NCBI GenBank assembly: GCA_965240325.2
Contig: OZ251233.1
Span: forward strand, 1,612,001 to 1,676,000
Length of the DNA stretch: 64,000 nt
DNA from: Rebecca billardiae RCC1528
Taxonomy: Eukaryota > Haptophyta
Direction of reading: 5' to 3'
In this document: piece by piece, positions 40,022-49,733 of the stretch
Numbering within the stretch: position 1 is the stretch's first letter
Layout of the letters: each line of letters opens with the position of its first letter
Program-made: the position numbers and the translations under genes
The notes under the pieces: generated by a model
Seen by the model: only the letters and a program-made list of their open reading frames with translations
Told to the model about the DNA's origin: nothing
Databases searched by the model: none

Positions 40022-41947
40022 TCAGCGCCTACGCTTGCGCTTCGTGGCGCTGGGCTGCACGAGCCGAGCGCCGGTGAACTTTGCGTTGCCGCGCGTCGCG
40101 TCGATGAAGGGGTTGATCGGCTCTCGCGCGCGCACGGCCACGCCGACGGGCGCGCGCACGCGCAGCGTGCACGGGCCGGCGGTGATGACGGAGAACCAGC
40201 CGAGGCCCGCGATCACGACGTCGGCCGCCGCGCGGCGGAAGCCCACGCCGACCACGTCGATGTCGGTCGGCTCGAGCTCGGCGAACGCCGCGGCGCGCGA
40301 CGCGTTGAGCGGCGGCTGCAGCATGCCGCCCGTGTGCTCGGCGCGCACGGCGTCGGCGCGCGCCGCACTGGTCGGGTGCAGCTTGACGCCCGAGGCGACG
40401 TGCGCGGCGAGCACCACGCGCCCGGCGCGCTCGAGCGCGCGCACCTCGAGCTGCGCGAGCCCGCCCACCAGCAGCACCTTGCCCTGCGTGAGCGGCACGA
40501 GCGACGGCTTGATTGCGCCGCGCGGGAACACGGCATCGACCTCCTCGGGCGTCAGTTGTGTCGAGAGCTGGGAGGCCTGCACGATGCCCGGCGTGTCGTA
40601 CACGAGGAGGCCGTCGCGGCAGCGCACGCGCATCGGGCCGAGGGTGGTGCCCGGCAGGTGCGACGCGGTGAGCAGCCGCGGCGCCACCGCCTTGGCCGCC
40701 GCCTTGGCCGCCGCCGGGCTGAGGGCGGGCTCGGCGCCCGCGTCGCCCTCCGCGTCGGCGGTGGCCGCGGCGGCCGCGGCGGCCGCGGCGGCGCGCTTGC
40801 GCGCGCGCGACTTGGCCTGGTACGGCGTGAGCAGCGAGTTGATGAAGGACGACTTGCCCACGTTCGCCGCGCCGACGATGAACACGTCGCCGTGCTCGCG
40901 CCGCCGCTCCGCCCAGCGCGTGAGCGCCGCGTGCAGTCCGCGCACGCCCAGCCCAGTCCGTGAGGACACGATGTGCACCTCCGTGAGGCGGAGGGAGGGG
41001 AGCTCGGCGGCGAGCGCGGTGCGCAGCCACTTCTCCACGCGCGTGAGCGAGACGTCCTTTGGCAGCACGTCCGCCTTCGTCGCGACGAGCAGCACCGGCG
41101 TGTTGCGCTGCAGCAGCCGCGGCAGCGCGCGCAGCAACGAGCCCTCGACATCAAACAGGTCGACGAGGTACACGCACACCGCGCACCCGGCGGAGGCGCG
41201 CGGCGCGGAGACGGCGTGGCGCGCGTCGTGGCCGCGGAGGCACGCGGCGAGGATCTCCTCGAACCGCTCGAGGCTGAGCTCCTCGCGCTCCGAGTACCCC
41301 ACGCGCAGCTCCTTGGCCGCGCGGTTGGCGTATCGGAGGCCGTGGCACCGCTGGCAGATCACGCCGTGGCCGACCTGCGCAGACTGCTCGAGCTTGTGCG
41401 CGGGGACGAAGCCGGGCGCGGCGGCGCGCTCGCCCTGCAGCTGCACGCCGCAGCCAGCGCACTGCCCCGGCGGCACGTCCAGCTTCGCGAGCGGCTGCCC
41501 GGCGTCGGGCAGCTCGGCGCGCTCGGCGCGGTTCGCGTCGCTCGGGCCGTCGCCAAAGAGGGACTCGTCGACGACGGCAAGGCCGTCGTCGTCGTCGTCG
41601 TCGTGCGCGCCGAACGCGCCGCCGCGGGGCGAGCGCGGCGTGTCGTCGTCGTCGTACGCCGGCCCACGCGGCGTGTAGTCCTCGTCGACGACGATCTGCA
41701 CGTCGTCGCCAATCCGCGGGCGGCCGTCGCCGGCCGACGATGCCCCACGCGCGCTGCGTGCCACGTTCGACGCGAGAGGGCGGTGCGCCAAGGCGGGCGC
41801 GCGGCTGCGCACGCTTACAAAGAGCGGCGCGCGCGCCGCCGCTGCCGAGCGGAGCGCCGCCACACCGCGTGCGCACGCGAGCATGAGGAGGAGAGCGCCG
41901 ACGACACGTCCACTACGACGCATTGAGCCGGGACCGACTGGGCGCAT
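40022..41947 (-). CDS. YqeH/BPG2-like circularly permuted GTPase, plastid-targeted
   Basis: Predicted 641 residues. The order of GTPase motifs is permuted as in YqeH/NOA1/BPG2: G4 ATKAD (~290) and G5 SSRTG come before G1 GAANVGKSSFINSLL (~357) and G3 DTPG (~453). A zinc-finger-like pair CAGC (~165) and CQRC (~200) precedes them, as in YqeH. Two possible starts exist, 41947 and 41923; from the second the leader RRSGRVVGALLLMLACARGV AALRS looks like a signal peptide followed by a basic Ala/Ser-rich transit peptide, which fits import into a secondary plastid. Relatives in plants assist small ribosomal subunit maturation in plastids or mitochondria. An Ala-rich insert sits after G1 (residues ~380-420). 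Single exon; the upstream flank abuts foldback element B. Confidence 0.85.
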   Translation of the reverse strand: MRPVGPGSMRRSGRVVGALLLMLACARGVAALRSAAAARAPLFVSVRSRAPALAHRPLASNVARSARGASSAGDGRPRIGDDVQIVVDEDYTPRGPAYDDDDTPRSPRGGAFGAHDDDDDDGLAVVDESLFGDGPSDANRAERAELPDAGQPLAKLDVPPGQCAGCGVQLQGERAAAPGFVPAHKLEQSAQVGHGVICQRCHGLRYANRAAKELRVGYSEREELSLERFEEILAACLRGHDARHAVSAPRASAGCAVCVYLVDLFDVEGSLLRALPRLLQRNTPVLLVATKADVLPKDVSLTRVEKWLRTALAAELPSLRLTEVHIVSSRTGLGVRGLHAALTRWAERRREHGDVFIVGAANVGKSSFINSLLTPYQAKSRARKRAAAAAAAAAATADAEGDAGAEPALSPAAAKAAAKAVAPRLLTASHLPGTTLGPMRVRCRDGLLVYDTPGIVQASQLSTQLTPEEVDAVFPRGAIKPSLVPLTQGKVLLVGGLAQLEVRALERAGRVVLAAHVASGVKLHPTSAARADAVRAEHTGGMLQPPLNASRAAAFAELEPTDIDVVGVGFRRAAADVVIAGLGWFSVITAGPCTLRVRAPVGVAVRAREPINPFIDATRGNAKFTGARLVQPSATKRKRRR

Positions 41948-42127
41948 GGCAACGACGTCGCCGCTGCATTAGACAGTCAAGGCGCCCTTGGTCAGTCAGT
42001 CAGGTACAGATGGGGGACTGTAAAGTACGTCTGTGTTGTTTCAACGTATGGATACAGCAGTGCAAGACCGAAGACCGGTCTTGCGCGGTGGGCGACAGTT
42101 GGCGGGCGTCGATCTCGCCTGCCACAT

Positions 42128-43246
42128 CAAGGGGAGTCAGGGTACAGCACGTCCAGTTGGGCTGCAGCTGGAGCTTGGGTCCAAAAGCTTCCCGCGGCGC
42201 AGCGGCACTCGCCGCCGCCGCCGCCGTCGAGGGGCGGTTGTGGCGCGCACGGCGTGAGCCGCTGCGGGCGCTGAGGTGCGCGCGACGGCGGCGCGCCCGG
42301 CGGCGCTGCTGTAGGAGGCCACTGCCCTCCTCTCTGCCCCGCGCGCTTCGCTCGTCGTCGCCGTCTCCGCGCCTGCGACTCAGCGCGCACGCGAGCGCGG
42401 CACCGCCCGGCAGCCGGGGCAATCTCTGCCGTGACTGCGCATGTGCGTCGCGACCTGGTCGGCCCAGCGCGCGAGGCGCGTGCGGGCGAGGTAGGGCCAG
42501 TATGGGCGCGCGCCATGCCGCCTCAAGTAAGCCCATCAGAGCGTACAACAGGGAACTGAGCACGTGTGTCTGGTTGGCCGCTCAGTGGACTGTGTTCAAG
42601 CAATGCACGGGCCATCGTCGAGGCGATCTCGAGGCACTCAGTCAAAACGTCAGTTCAGCGCGCAGACGACCTGGGTGAGAGTCACTGACAATGTATGACT
42701 CGCATGATCACAAAAGGCTCTGCAACTATCGCGTCTGTACGCCTACTGCCTCGATCGTGCACACTGACGCCTGCGCTTGGGTGCCGCATTGTTTGTCAAC
42801 GTTGTCGACAGAGGTGCAAGGCCCGCGACATGCCCACCGGCGCAAGGTCGAGGCGGCATGGCGCGCGCCCATACTGGCCCTACCTCGCCCGCACGCGCCT
42901 CGCGCGCTGGGCCGACCAGGTCGCGACGCACATGCGCAGTCACGGCAGAGATTGCCCCGGCTGCCGGGCGGTGCCGCGCTCGCGTGCGCGCTGAGTCGCA
43001 GGCGCGGAGACGGCGACGACGAGCGAAGCGCGCGGGGCAGAGAGGAGGGCAGTGGCCTCCTACAGCAGCGCCGCCGGGCGCGCCGCCGTCGCGCGCACCT
43101 CAGCGCCCGCAGCGGCTCACGCCGTGCGCGCCACAACCGCCCCTCGACGGCGGCGGCGGCGGCGAGTGCCGCTGCGCCGCGGGAAGCTTTTGGACCCAAG
43201 CTCCAGCTGCAGCCCAACTGGACGTGCTGTACCCTGACTCCCCTTG
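42128..43246. mobile_element. Foldback element B (1.1 kb, 397-bp arms)
   Basis: Arms 42128-42524 and 42850-43246 are inverted copies in which I saw no mismatch; both encode the same open frame of 129 residues beginning MARAHTGPTSPARA. The spacer is 325 bp. The outer ends carry CCACATCAAG (left) and CCACATTATTAAG (right), related to the CCACATTAAG motif scattered through 42-47 kb. No transposase. The perfect match implies recent formation or active correction by gene conversion. Confidence 0.75.
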
Positions 43247-43539
43247 GCCACATTATTAAGGGCCCCGCGACCGGCTACCACATTAAGGCGACCGGCTGCC
43301 ACATTAAGGATCCGCGCCAACGCTCGCACGGCCACCGACACGCCACGCGCGGAGCGATGCGCCGATGGTCTTCGGCTCGGTCGCAACGTCCTGAACCGCG
43401 CTGGCCTGTTCAGTCGCCCTTTGCTCGACGCAGTCGTGCACTGGCCGGTGGAGGCAGTGGCGCCGGGCGTCGGGAAGCACTTCGAGTTCCTCGGTGAGGC
43501 TGGCGAGCCCGCGCCCGACAAGAAGTAGCGCGGCGGCGC

Positions 43540-43755
43540 GTGCGCGCTGTGCTCGCGGTGACGTACGTGCTGCTCGCGAAGGGAAAGCAGTTCAAGCAGG
43601 GACACCTCAAGCACTCGGCAGATTATCTCGCATTGCTCGCCGCTGGCGGTCAGCGTGCGAAGCGCGCTGCTGGCATACACGGCGTTGAGCAGGTCACCGT
43701 GCGAGAGTGCTCCGTCAGACCCGTGGCCAAGGCCCTTGTCGATCAGCTGCGCTGA
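43540..43755 (+). pseudogene. Possible gene fragment
   Basis: A 71-codon frame reading AVLAVTYVLLAKGKQFKQGH and IHGVEQVTVRECSVRPVAKA has balanced composition unlike nearby shadow frames. A shorter piece in another frame just before it (ending at 43528) reads SRPLLDAVVHWPVEAVAPGV. Together they look like a frameshifted remnant. No family recognised; it could also be chance. Confidence 0.2.
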
Positions 43756-45010
43756 AGGGCGCGCGCAAGAGTGCGTGATGGAGGTCAGTTCCAGGCAGGC
43801 TCCATGTTGGCTGCAGCGCTGCGTCTGCGCAGCATGCCCCCGCAAGCGCGTCTGCACGCGCACGCCTGCGCTCAGCTGCAACTTGCGCTCGAGCTCAGCC
43901 TTGAGCGCGCTCAGCGTGCCCTTCAGCAGCTCGAGCGGTTCCTCCTTGCGCCACGCGTCCGCGTGGCGCCGCGAGTAGTTGCTTGTTCAGCGGCTGCACC
44001 TGCACCGCCGCGCGCTCGACGCTCGCCTCGACCACCTCCGCGCGCACGCGCTCGCCGACGCGCTCCAGGGACTGCTGCGTCAGCTCGTGCGCACAGTGGA
44101 GCGCCGGAGCGACACCTCCGCGCCATCCACCGCGCTTATCGCCTGGCTGGGCGCTATGGAGAGCTACACCGCGCCGGGGGCGCGAGCCCGACGACGCATT
44201 CGCAGTTCACCTCGCTGTACGACGAACGCCACCTCGAGCGCACGAGCGCATGCGTCTGCAGCGGGAGCACCGACGGCCGCTCCGGTAGGCTCGCCGCCGA
44301 CTTCCCCAGTAGTAACCAGCATATCAAAGTCGTCTTCGGTAGCGCGCGAGGCTCGCTACAATACGGTGATGCTACACCACATGGTTTGCGTCACACGCAG
44401 CACCACATGGGTGGCCGGCAGCGGCGTACCATCGGCTGAGCTGTTCCTGAGTCACTGTTCCTCTGCAGAGACGTGCGCGCGTCACGAGCACTTGCGCGCT
44501 CTGCGGCCTTCGGCACCTTGACACCTTGACATCATTGCGCGTGCGCATGACAGGCGCGGATGGTTGCGCACTTGCGTGTCCGTCGGCGGCGCGCACGATC
44601 CGCGAGCACCGTCCGCCGGGGCCTTGCCATTGTCGACCTTGGACGGCGCACGGCGCACCGCGGCGCGCTCGCGGCCTTCGGTCGGGTAGCCCTCGCTGGA
44701 CATGTGCTGGCCTCTGTTGCTCCGCTGCTCATCGGACCGGGTGCCAATCAGTGGCCCACAATTGACGACCCGTGCGCCTGCCCCGCATGCTCGCACACGG
44801 GATGACGCAGCCTGGAGCCAGCCCGGTCGAGATTTCGGGATGTCAAAGCAGTGGCCGAGCATGCGCTCAAGCGCTCTCATCCTCATGGAGCGTGACCTCT
44901 ACCGTTCTACCGTCTGAGCGTCTGCCGTCACAGGAGTCGGACAAGTCCCCAGAGCTGGGTGCAACCAGTCCCTCGGGAGTAGCCGCCAGGCCTCCCGCCA
45001 CCACCGCAGC

Positions 45011-45400
45011 CGCGCCGCCCAGGGTTGTGAGTCCTGGGATTACCCGGGGTGGTCAGGCTGGCGCGCACGCTCGCGGAACCTTGGAACCCGCGCTCCCGCG
45101 CTGCGTCGCGTGTCACCCCTCGATCGCCGCCCCACCGCCACCTCTTCCCTCCCATCACCACCTCTTCCTCGACATCCTCGGCCTTCGCCGCAGCACCGAC
45201 GCCCCGCGCGCGGCCGCTGTGGCAGCGGGCGATCAGCGTGCGCTGCGCCGCCGCGCCGCCGCGCCGCCCAGAGTTGTGCAGCGCGGCCTGTGAGTCCTGC
45301 GAGCTGCCCTGTGTGGTCAGGCTGGTACGCACGCTCGCTAACGCTTCGAACACGCGCTGCATAGCGTGTCGCCCCTCGATCGCCGCCCCACCGCCGCGTT
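45011..45400. repeat. Diverged ~255-bp direct repeat
   Basis: Blocks starting GCCGCGCCGCCCAG near 45012 and 45262 share GTGAGTCCTG, GTGGTCAGGCTGG, CGCACGCTCGC and CCCTCGATCGCCGCCCCACC in the same order. Confidence 0.7.
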
Positions 45401-45479
45401 TTCCTCCACGCACGGCGGCCGTCGCCCAGCACGAGAGCCCCGCGCGCGGGCAGCGCGCCTTAATGTGGTGGCGGGATCC

Positions 45480-46996
45480 TTAAGGTGGCACCTCCGGAAC
45501 AGACGGCGGGAGGCAAGATGGCGAAGAAACAGCCCCGGCGTCGCGCTCGCTCGAGGCTCGGAGGCCCGTGCGAGCCGGCGGGGGCTCGAGCGGCACGGGG
45601 CGCACGTCGGGCGGGCAGACCATGCACGTGGGCCTTCCGAACCGCTCGCCGACGGCCTCGCTCCGCCGCTTCTCGCGCTCGCGAGCTGTGTCCGTGCGCG
45701 CGCGGTGGGCGGGCGTCGCGCAGCTCGACGCGAGGCGTCCACGGCGGAGATTGGGCCCAGCTGGGGCTCGAACGGCTTCGACGTGCGGGGCCGGTCATGT
45801 ACGTGCGCGCGCGCGCGCCGGAGCCGTCCGGCGACCTTGTGGTTGTGCTGCGGGAACGACGTCACACCCGGGCGGCACTGCGAGGTTCTGCGCGGGCCCA
45901 TGTGCATGCATGTGCGCGAGGCGTGGGTGGGCTCGCGATGGCGGGGCGCGTTGGTCGAAGCTGCGCCATGGTCGTCGGTGCCGGCTAGGCGCCGACGGGC
46001 GAGCGCGGCGGTCCATTCGGGGCCACGCGGGCCGCCGGGAGCTCGTGCGCAGCCGCTCGGCCAGATAGGTGGCCCCGGCGGCAGTCTGAACGAGGTCAGC
46101 ACTTCACATTTCGACAAACTCCGCACCCCCGCTCGTGGTGGGCCACCATGCGGCGCACCAGGGGGTGCAAGCAAGCAGCCGTCCCGAGGAAACTGTTGGT
46201 AGGATTCGAAAATATTATCGAAAATCCTTGAAAAAGCCCTTATTTCGACATTTTCGATAATATTTTCGAATCCTACCAACAGTTTCCTCGGGACGGCTGC
46301 TTGCTTGCACCCCCTGGTGCGCCGCATGGTGGCCCACCACGAGCGGGGGTGCGGAGTTTGTCGAAATGTGAAGTGCTGACCTCGTTCAGACTGCCGCCGG
46401 GGCCACCTATCTGGCCGAGCGGCTGCGCACGAGCTCCCGGCGGCCCGCGTGGCCCCGAATGGACCGCCGCGCGCGCCCGACGGCACCTAGCCGGCGCCGA
46501 CGACCATGGCGCACCTTCGACCAACGCGCCCCGCCATCGCGAGCCCACCCACGCCTCGCGCACATGCATGCACATGGGCCCGCGCAGAACCTCGCAGTGC
46601 CGCCCGAGTGTGACGTCGTTCCCGCAGCACAACCACAAGGTCGCCGGACGGCCCCGGCGCGCGCGCGCGCACGTACATGACCGGCCCCGCACGTCGAAGC
46701 CGTTCGAGCGCCCAGCTGGGCCCAATCTCCGCCGTGGACGCCTCGCGTCGAGCTGCGCGACGCCCGCCCACCGCGCGCGCACGGACACAGCTCGCGAGCG
46801 CGAGAAGCGGCGGAGCGAGGCCGTCGGCGAGCGGTTCGGAAGGCCCACGTGCATGGTCTGCCCGCCCGACGTGCGCCCCGTGCCGCTCGAGCCCCCGCCG
46901 GCTCGCACGGGCCTCCGAGCCTCGAGCGAGCGCGACGCCGGGGCTGTTTCTTCGCCATCTTGCCTCCCGCCGTCTGTTCCGGAGGTGCCACCTTAA
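45480..46996. mobile_element. Foldback element C (1.5-kb near-perfect palindrome, 24-base loop)
   Basis: Arms 45480-46225 and 46250-46996 are inverted copies with a few substitutions and single-base indels. The loop is 46226-46249. The inner ends are AT-rich (GATTCGAAAATATTATCG) while the arms are ~70% GC. Both outer ends read TTAA next to GGTGGCACC (TTAAGGTGGCACC and its complement), so a TTAA target is possible; CTTAATGTGG motifs lie just outside on both sides. Frames on the two arms mirror each other and give no recognisable protein. Confidence 0.8.
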
Positions 46997-47062
46997 TGTG
47001 GCAGTGGTCAACCGGCTGCCACATTAAGGCTTAATGTGGTGGCGGGATTCGGCTTAATGTGG
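46992..47062. repeat. Cluster of CCACATTAAG / CTTAATGTGG motifs
   Basis: Exact copies at 46992, 47019, 47030 and 47053, in both orientations. Further exact copies lie at 43278, 43299 and 45459. Two are embedded in a longer ACCGGCTGCCACATTAAGG unit. Confidence 0.85.
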
Positions 47063-47087
47063 TAACCGGCTGAAGTCCGCCTGCACA

Positions 47088-47188
47088 CCTGAGCTGTGTG
47101 CGTCTCTTATTCTTAGTACTGTACAGTCCCTTCTTGGTAAACTGTATCCATACAGTTTACTAAGAATAAGAGACGCACACAGCTCAGG
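47088..47188. repeat. Hairpin with 31-bp perfect arms
   Basis: CCTGAGCTGTGTGCGTCTC and the following TTATTCTTAGTA (47088-47118) are repeated inverted at 47158-47188. Inside is a second palindrome GTAAACTGTA-TCC-ATACAGTTTAC-type. Confidence 0.9.
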
Positions 47189-47203
47189 CAGGCGAGATTA
47201 CAA

Positions 47204-47225
47204 CGTGCAAGACCGGTCTTGCACG
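47204..47225. repeat. 22-bp perfect palindrome CGTGCAAGACC plus complement
   Basis: Half-site CGTGCAAGACC followed by its reverse complement. The same words GTATGGATACAG and GCAAGACCGAAGACCG flank the cluster on the left at 42045-42085 and recur at 47325-47342. Confidence 0.9.
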
Positions 47226-47378
47226 TATGGATACAGTTACTACTGTGGGAGTACTGGCGTGCTCTTGCGTCTTGAGGTCATGGGTTCAAACCAGTTTCCA
47301 GGTCTATAGTAGATCTCTTCGGGATTGCAAGACCGAAGACCGTCAAGACTCAAGACGGATACGAAGGCCGCATCCGTC

Positions 47379-48857
47379 ATGAGCACGTCTGCGCTCGCGC
47401 TTGCTGCGTGTTGCATCGGTCCGCCATCGACGGGTATACCGCGCCGCGCCGCGGGCACGCACGCGTTCGACGGCTCCGATGTGGAGCTGTGGCCCACTTG
47501 CGTCGAATCGCGCTCCATGCGCGAGCGGCTGGCGTCCCGCCGACGCGCCCACTGCGCCGACGGTTCGTTTGCCGAGCGCAGCAACTCGTCGTCGAGCATC
47601 GCACAGCTCTCGCGGGCAGAGCGATGGCGCGTCCGGAGGTACCTGGGCTCGCTCGATGGGGCATCCTACGGCCTCGTGCCTGCGCCGAGCCGGCCCCCTC
47701 CGGCGGAGCGCGTGCGCGGCTCTCTGCTCGACGCGCGCAACGTCGTGCTCTTCCACTCGACCGCCGACGTCGCGGAGGGGTGCGGCCAGCTCGCGCGATC
47801 GCTCCGGTGGAATCGCACGCGCGAGCTGCAACGGGGTATAACGGGTACCTCGTACCACGTCGACATGTGCTGCCTGCTCGGCGTGCACCGTTCGCACGAT
47901 CCGCCGCTGTGCGCCGGCAGCAGCGCATCGCTCGTGTGGGCGTGGTCATACGGAGACAAGATCGTGGAGCCCACGCTGCCGCACTTGGCCAAGGTGCGGC
48001 CCGTCAGCCAAACGTCTCCCATCGCGCTCCTCCCGCTCAGCACGGGGCGGCACAGCGGCGCGCTCAACACGATGCCCAGGCGCGAGCGCGCGGCGGGCCG
48101 GCCGTTTGCTGAGCGCGGGGCGTGCGCCGTGTGGCGAGGCGCGTCGACGGGCAACTCGCCCGAGTCGGGCACGGACGGCTACGCCCCGGATGCGCCTCGC
48201 GAGCTGCGCGCCCCGCGCCGTGTGCTCGTCGAGCGCTGGCACAACGCGAGCCTCGCTGCCACGCGCGGCGTGGCGGTGGACGTGGGCTACTCCGCCCTCG
48301 CGAAATCTGCCAAGCTCGCACCGCACGTCCATGGGCGATATGTGGCGGGCAGCCAGTCGGTGGAGCAGATGATGGCGTGCCGCTACCTGATCAGCGTGGA
48401 GGGCAACGACGTGGCGACCGGCCTCAAGTGGATGCTCTACACCGAGAGCGTGGTGCTCATGGCGCACCCGACGAAGGAGACGTGGGCGCTCGAGGGGGCG
48501 CTCGTGCCGTGGACGCACTACGTGCCGCTCGCGCGCGACTACGAGGACCTCGCGGAGAGGCTCGCGTGGTGCGAGGCGAACCTCGAGCGCGCCGCGGCGA
48601 TCGCGCGCGCCGGGCGCGCGCACCTGCGCCGCGTGTTCGGGGGCGGCCCGGACGCAGAGGCGCGCGTGATCAGCGCGGTGCTCGACGGCTTCCAGGCGGC
48701 GGTGCAGTACCGCTTCGGCACCGAGCACGTGCCGGCGCACGCGCGCTCGGGAGAGACGCTCGCCATGTACGCGTTGGACGCGTTACCAATCGCGAAGAAG
48801 GAGGCCGCCGAGGTGGCCAAGGCGTTCTCGTACCGTACTGGCTCTGATGGCATGTGA
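47379..48857 (+). CDS. GT90 (CAP10/POGLUT-type) glycosyltransferase
   Basis: Predicted 492 residues from the first in-frame ATG. Family-90 features: ACAVWRGASTGN (~250), RVLVERWHNASLAATRGV, VDVGYSALA, then CRYLISVEGNDVATGLKWML (~335) and the C-terminal ETWALEGALVPWTHYVPL, ARDYEDLAERLAWC and ARAGRAHLRRVF. This order matches the CAP10/KDELC/POGLUT fold, in which the GND-containing strand and Trp-Arg-Gly loop bind the sugar nucleotide. Such enzymes add xylose or glucose to polysaccharides or proteins in the secretory pathway. The N-terminus (MSTSALALAACCIG) is weakly hydrophobic and may be an incomplete signal peptide. The 5' flank contains the repeat words of the foldback cluster (47325-47342), so the cluster reaches right up to the gene. 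Single exon. Confidence 0.8.
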   Translation: MSTSALALAACCIGPPSTGIPRRAAGTHAFDGSDVELWPTCVESRSMRERLASRRRAHCADGSFAERSNSSSSIAQLSRAERWRVRRYLGSLDGASYGLVPAPSRPPPAERVRGSLLDARNVVLFHSTADVAEGCGQLARSLRWNRTRELQRGITGTSYHVDMCCLLGVHRSHDPPLCAGSSASLVWAWSYGDKIVEPTLPHLAKVRPVSQTSPIALLPLSTGRHSGALNTMPRRERAAGRPFAERGACAVWRGASTGNSPESGTDGYAPDAPRELRAPRRVLVERWHNASLAATRGVAVDVGYSALAKSAKLAPHVHGRYVAGSQSVEQMMACRYLISVEGNDVATGLKWMLYTESVVLMAHPTKETWALEGALVPWTHYVPLARDYEDLAERLAWCEANLERAAAIARAGRAHLRRVFGGGPDAEARVISAVLDGFQAAVQYRFGTEHVPAHARSGETLAMYALDALPIAKKEAAEVAKAFSYRTGSDGM

Positions 48858-49733
48858 CCTAGCTCTGAGCAGTACCTGCCACCTGACCCGCGCGCCAGCT
48901 GCAATGCCAGGCCGCGACCGCCGCGACCCGCCGTCCGACCCGCGGATCGGCGCAGTCGTCGTCAGATCGCACGCAGCCTGCTACTTATTATGCAGTGCTG
49001 TCATCATCGTAGTCGTCGTACTGTAGTCATCGTCAATGCCTATATGACGACTGCTAAACGGTAGTAGCTTACCATTGCTCATTGTTGTATGCACGACTTC
49101 CGCCGGGCTTTAGGCTTGATGGCCTTCGGCATGCATGATTCCGCGCATGGTCTGGATTCTGGTGGGTCCCGCGCCGTCCCAGAGTCGAAGCGGAGCAACA
49201 GAAGCGTCGTCACCGAACGAATCCGCCGGGATAGATCATAGACTCGTGATGGCTTCACGCGCGGGACCGTCCGCGAGTTCCGGGAGTGACCGAGTAACTA
49301 TCAGGCACCGCCGCGTGAGATTCAGCGTGACGAGTCCGGACCGATGTGAATAAATATTATATATATATATATATATATATATTAACTACTCACTACATCC
49401 AGCCATGAAGGACTGGCCGCGCATTGTATCAAATTATATATTCATCGTCATTCGTCAATGACCCCAGACGTCAATATCATACATCGAAATGATATCATCT
49501 ATGATCATCATCATCGTGCATCCGTCGAATAGAGTAGTAAAATCACCGTCAGTTATAATATAATATTATACGCTCGTCGTGCGACGCTCACCCCCGACCT
49601 GCCTGCACTAGCTTGCGACTGGTACGATACTAGCACTCAAGCCGGCATTCAAGCCCACGACGCTGACAGTGGCTCGGTGTGACATAGTGTAGTATCGTCA
49701 CTGCGACATTAAGTAGTATCAACCCGCGCTGAC
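48858..49733. other. Gene-poor stretch
   Basis: Convergent 3' flanks of the GT90 and light-harvesting genes. AT-rich with a TA tract (49354-49382) and ATCATCATC words near 49500. No gene supported. Confidence 0.55.
49354..49382. repeat. (TA)n microsatellite
   Basis: About 13 TA dinucleotides. Confidence 0.85.

Larger units (their letters stand above)
43247..45479. other. Stretch between foldback elements B and C
   Basis: Starts with two copies of a ~20-bp motif ACCGGCT(A/G)CCACATTAAGG (43269-43309). The rest is GC-rich with broken, protein-like pieces in different plus frames (e.g. 43540-43755, reading GKQFKQGHLKHSADYLALLA), which could be decayed gene remnants; I cannot assign them. A diverged direct repeat lies at 45011-45140 and 45260-45400. 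Confidence 0.4.

Noticed and set aside
45480-46996. piggyBac transposon
   Set aside because: TTAA borders alone are not enough: no transposase, and the terminal bases do not start with the CCC type usual for that group. Kept as a foldback element.
47270-47320. tRNA-like GGTTCAAACC box
   Set aside because: The T-loop-like word stands alone; no acceptor stem, anticodon stem or A-box at correct spacing.
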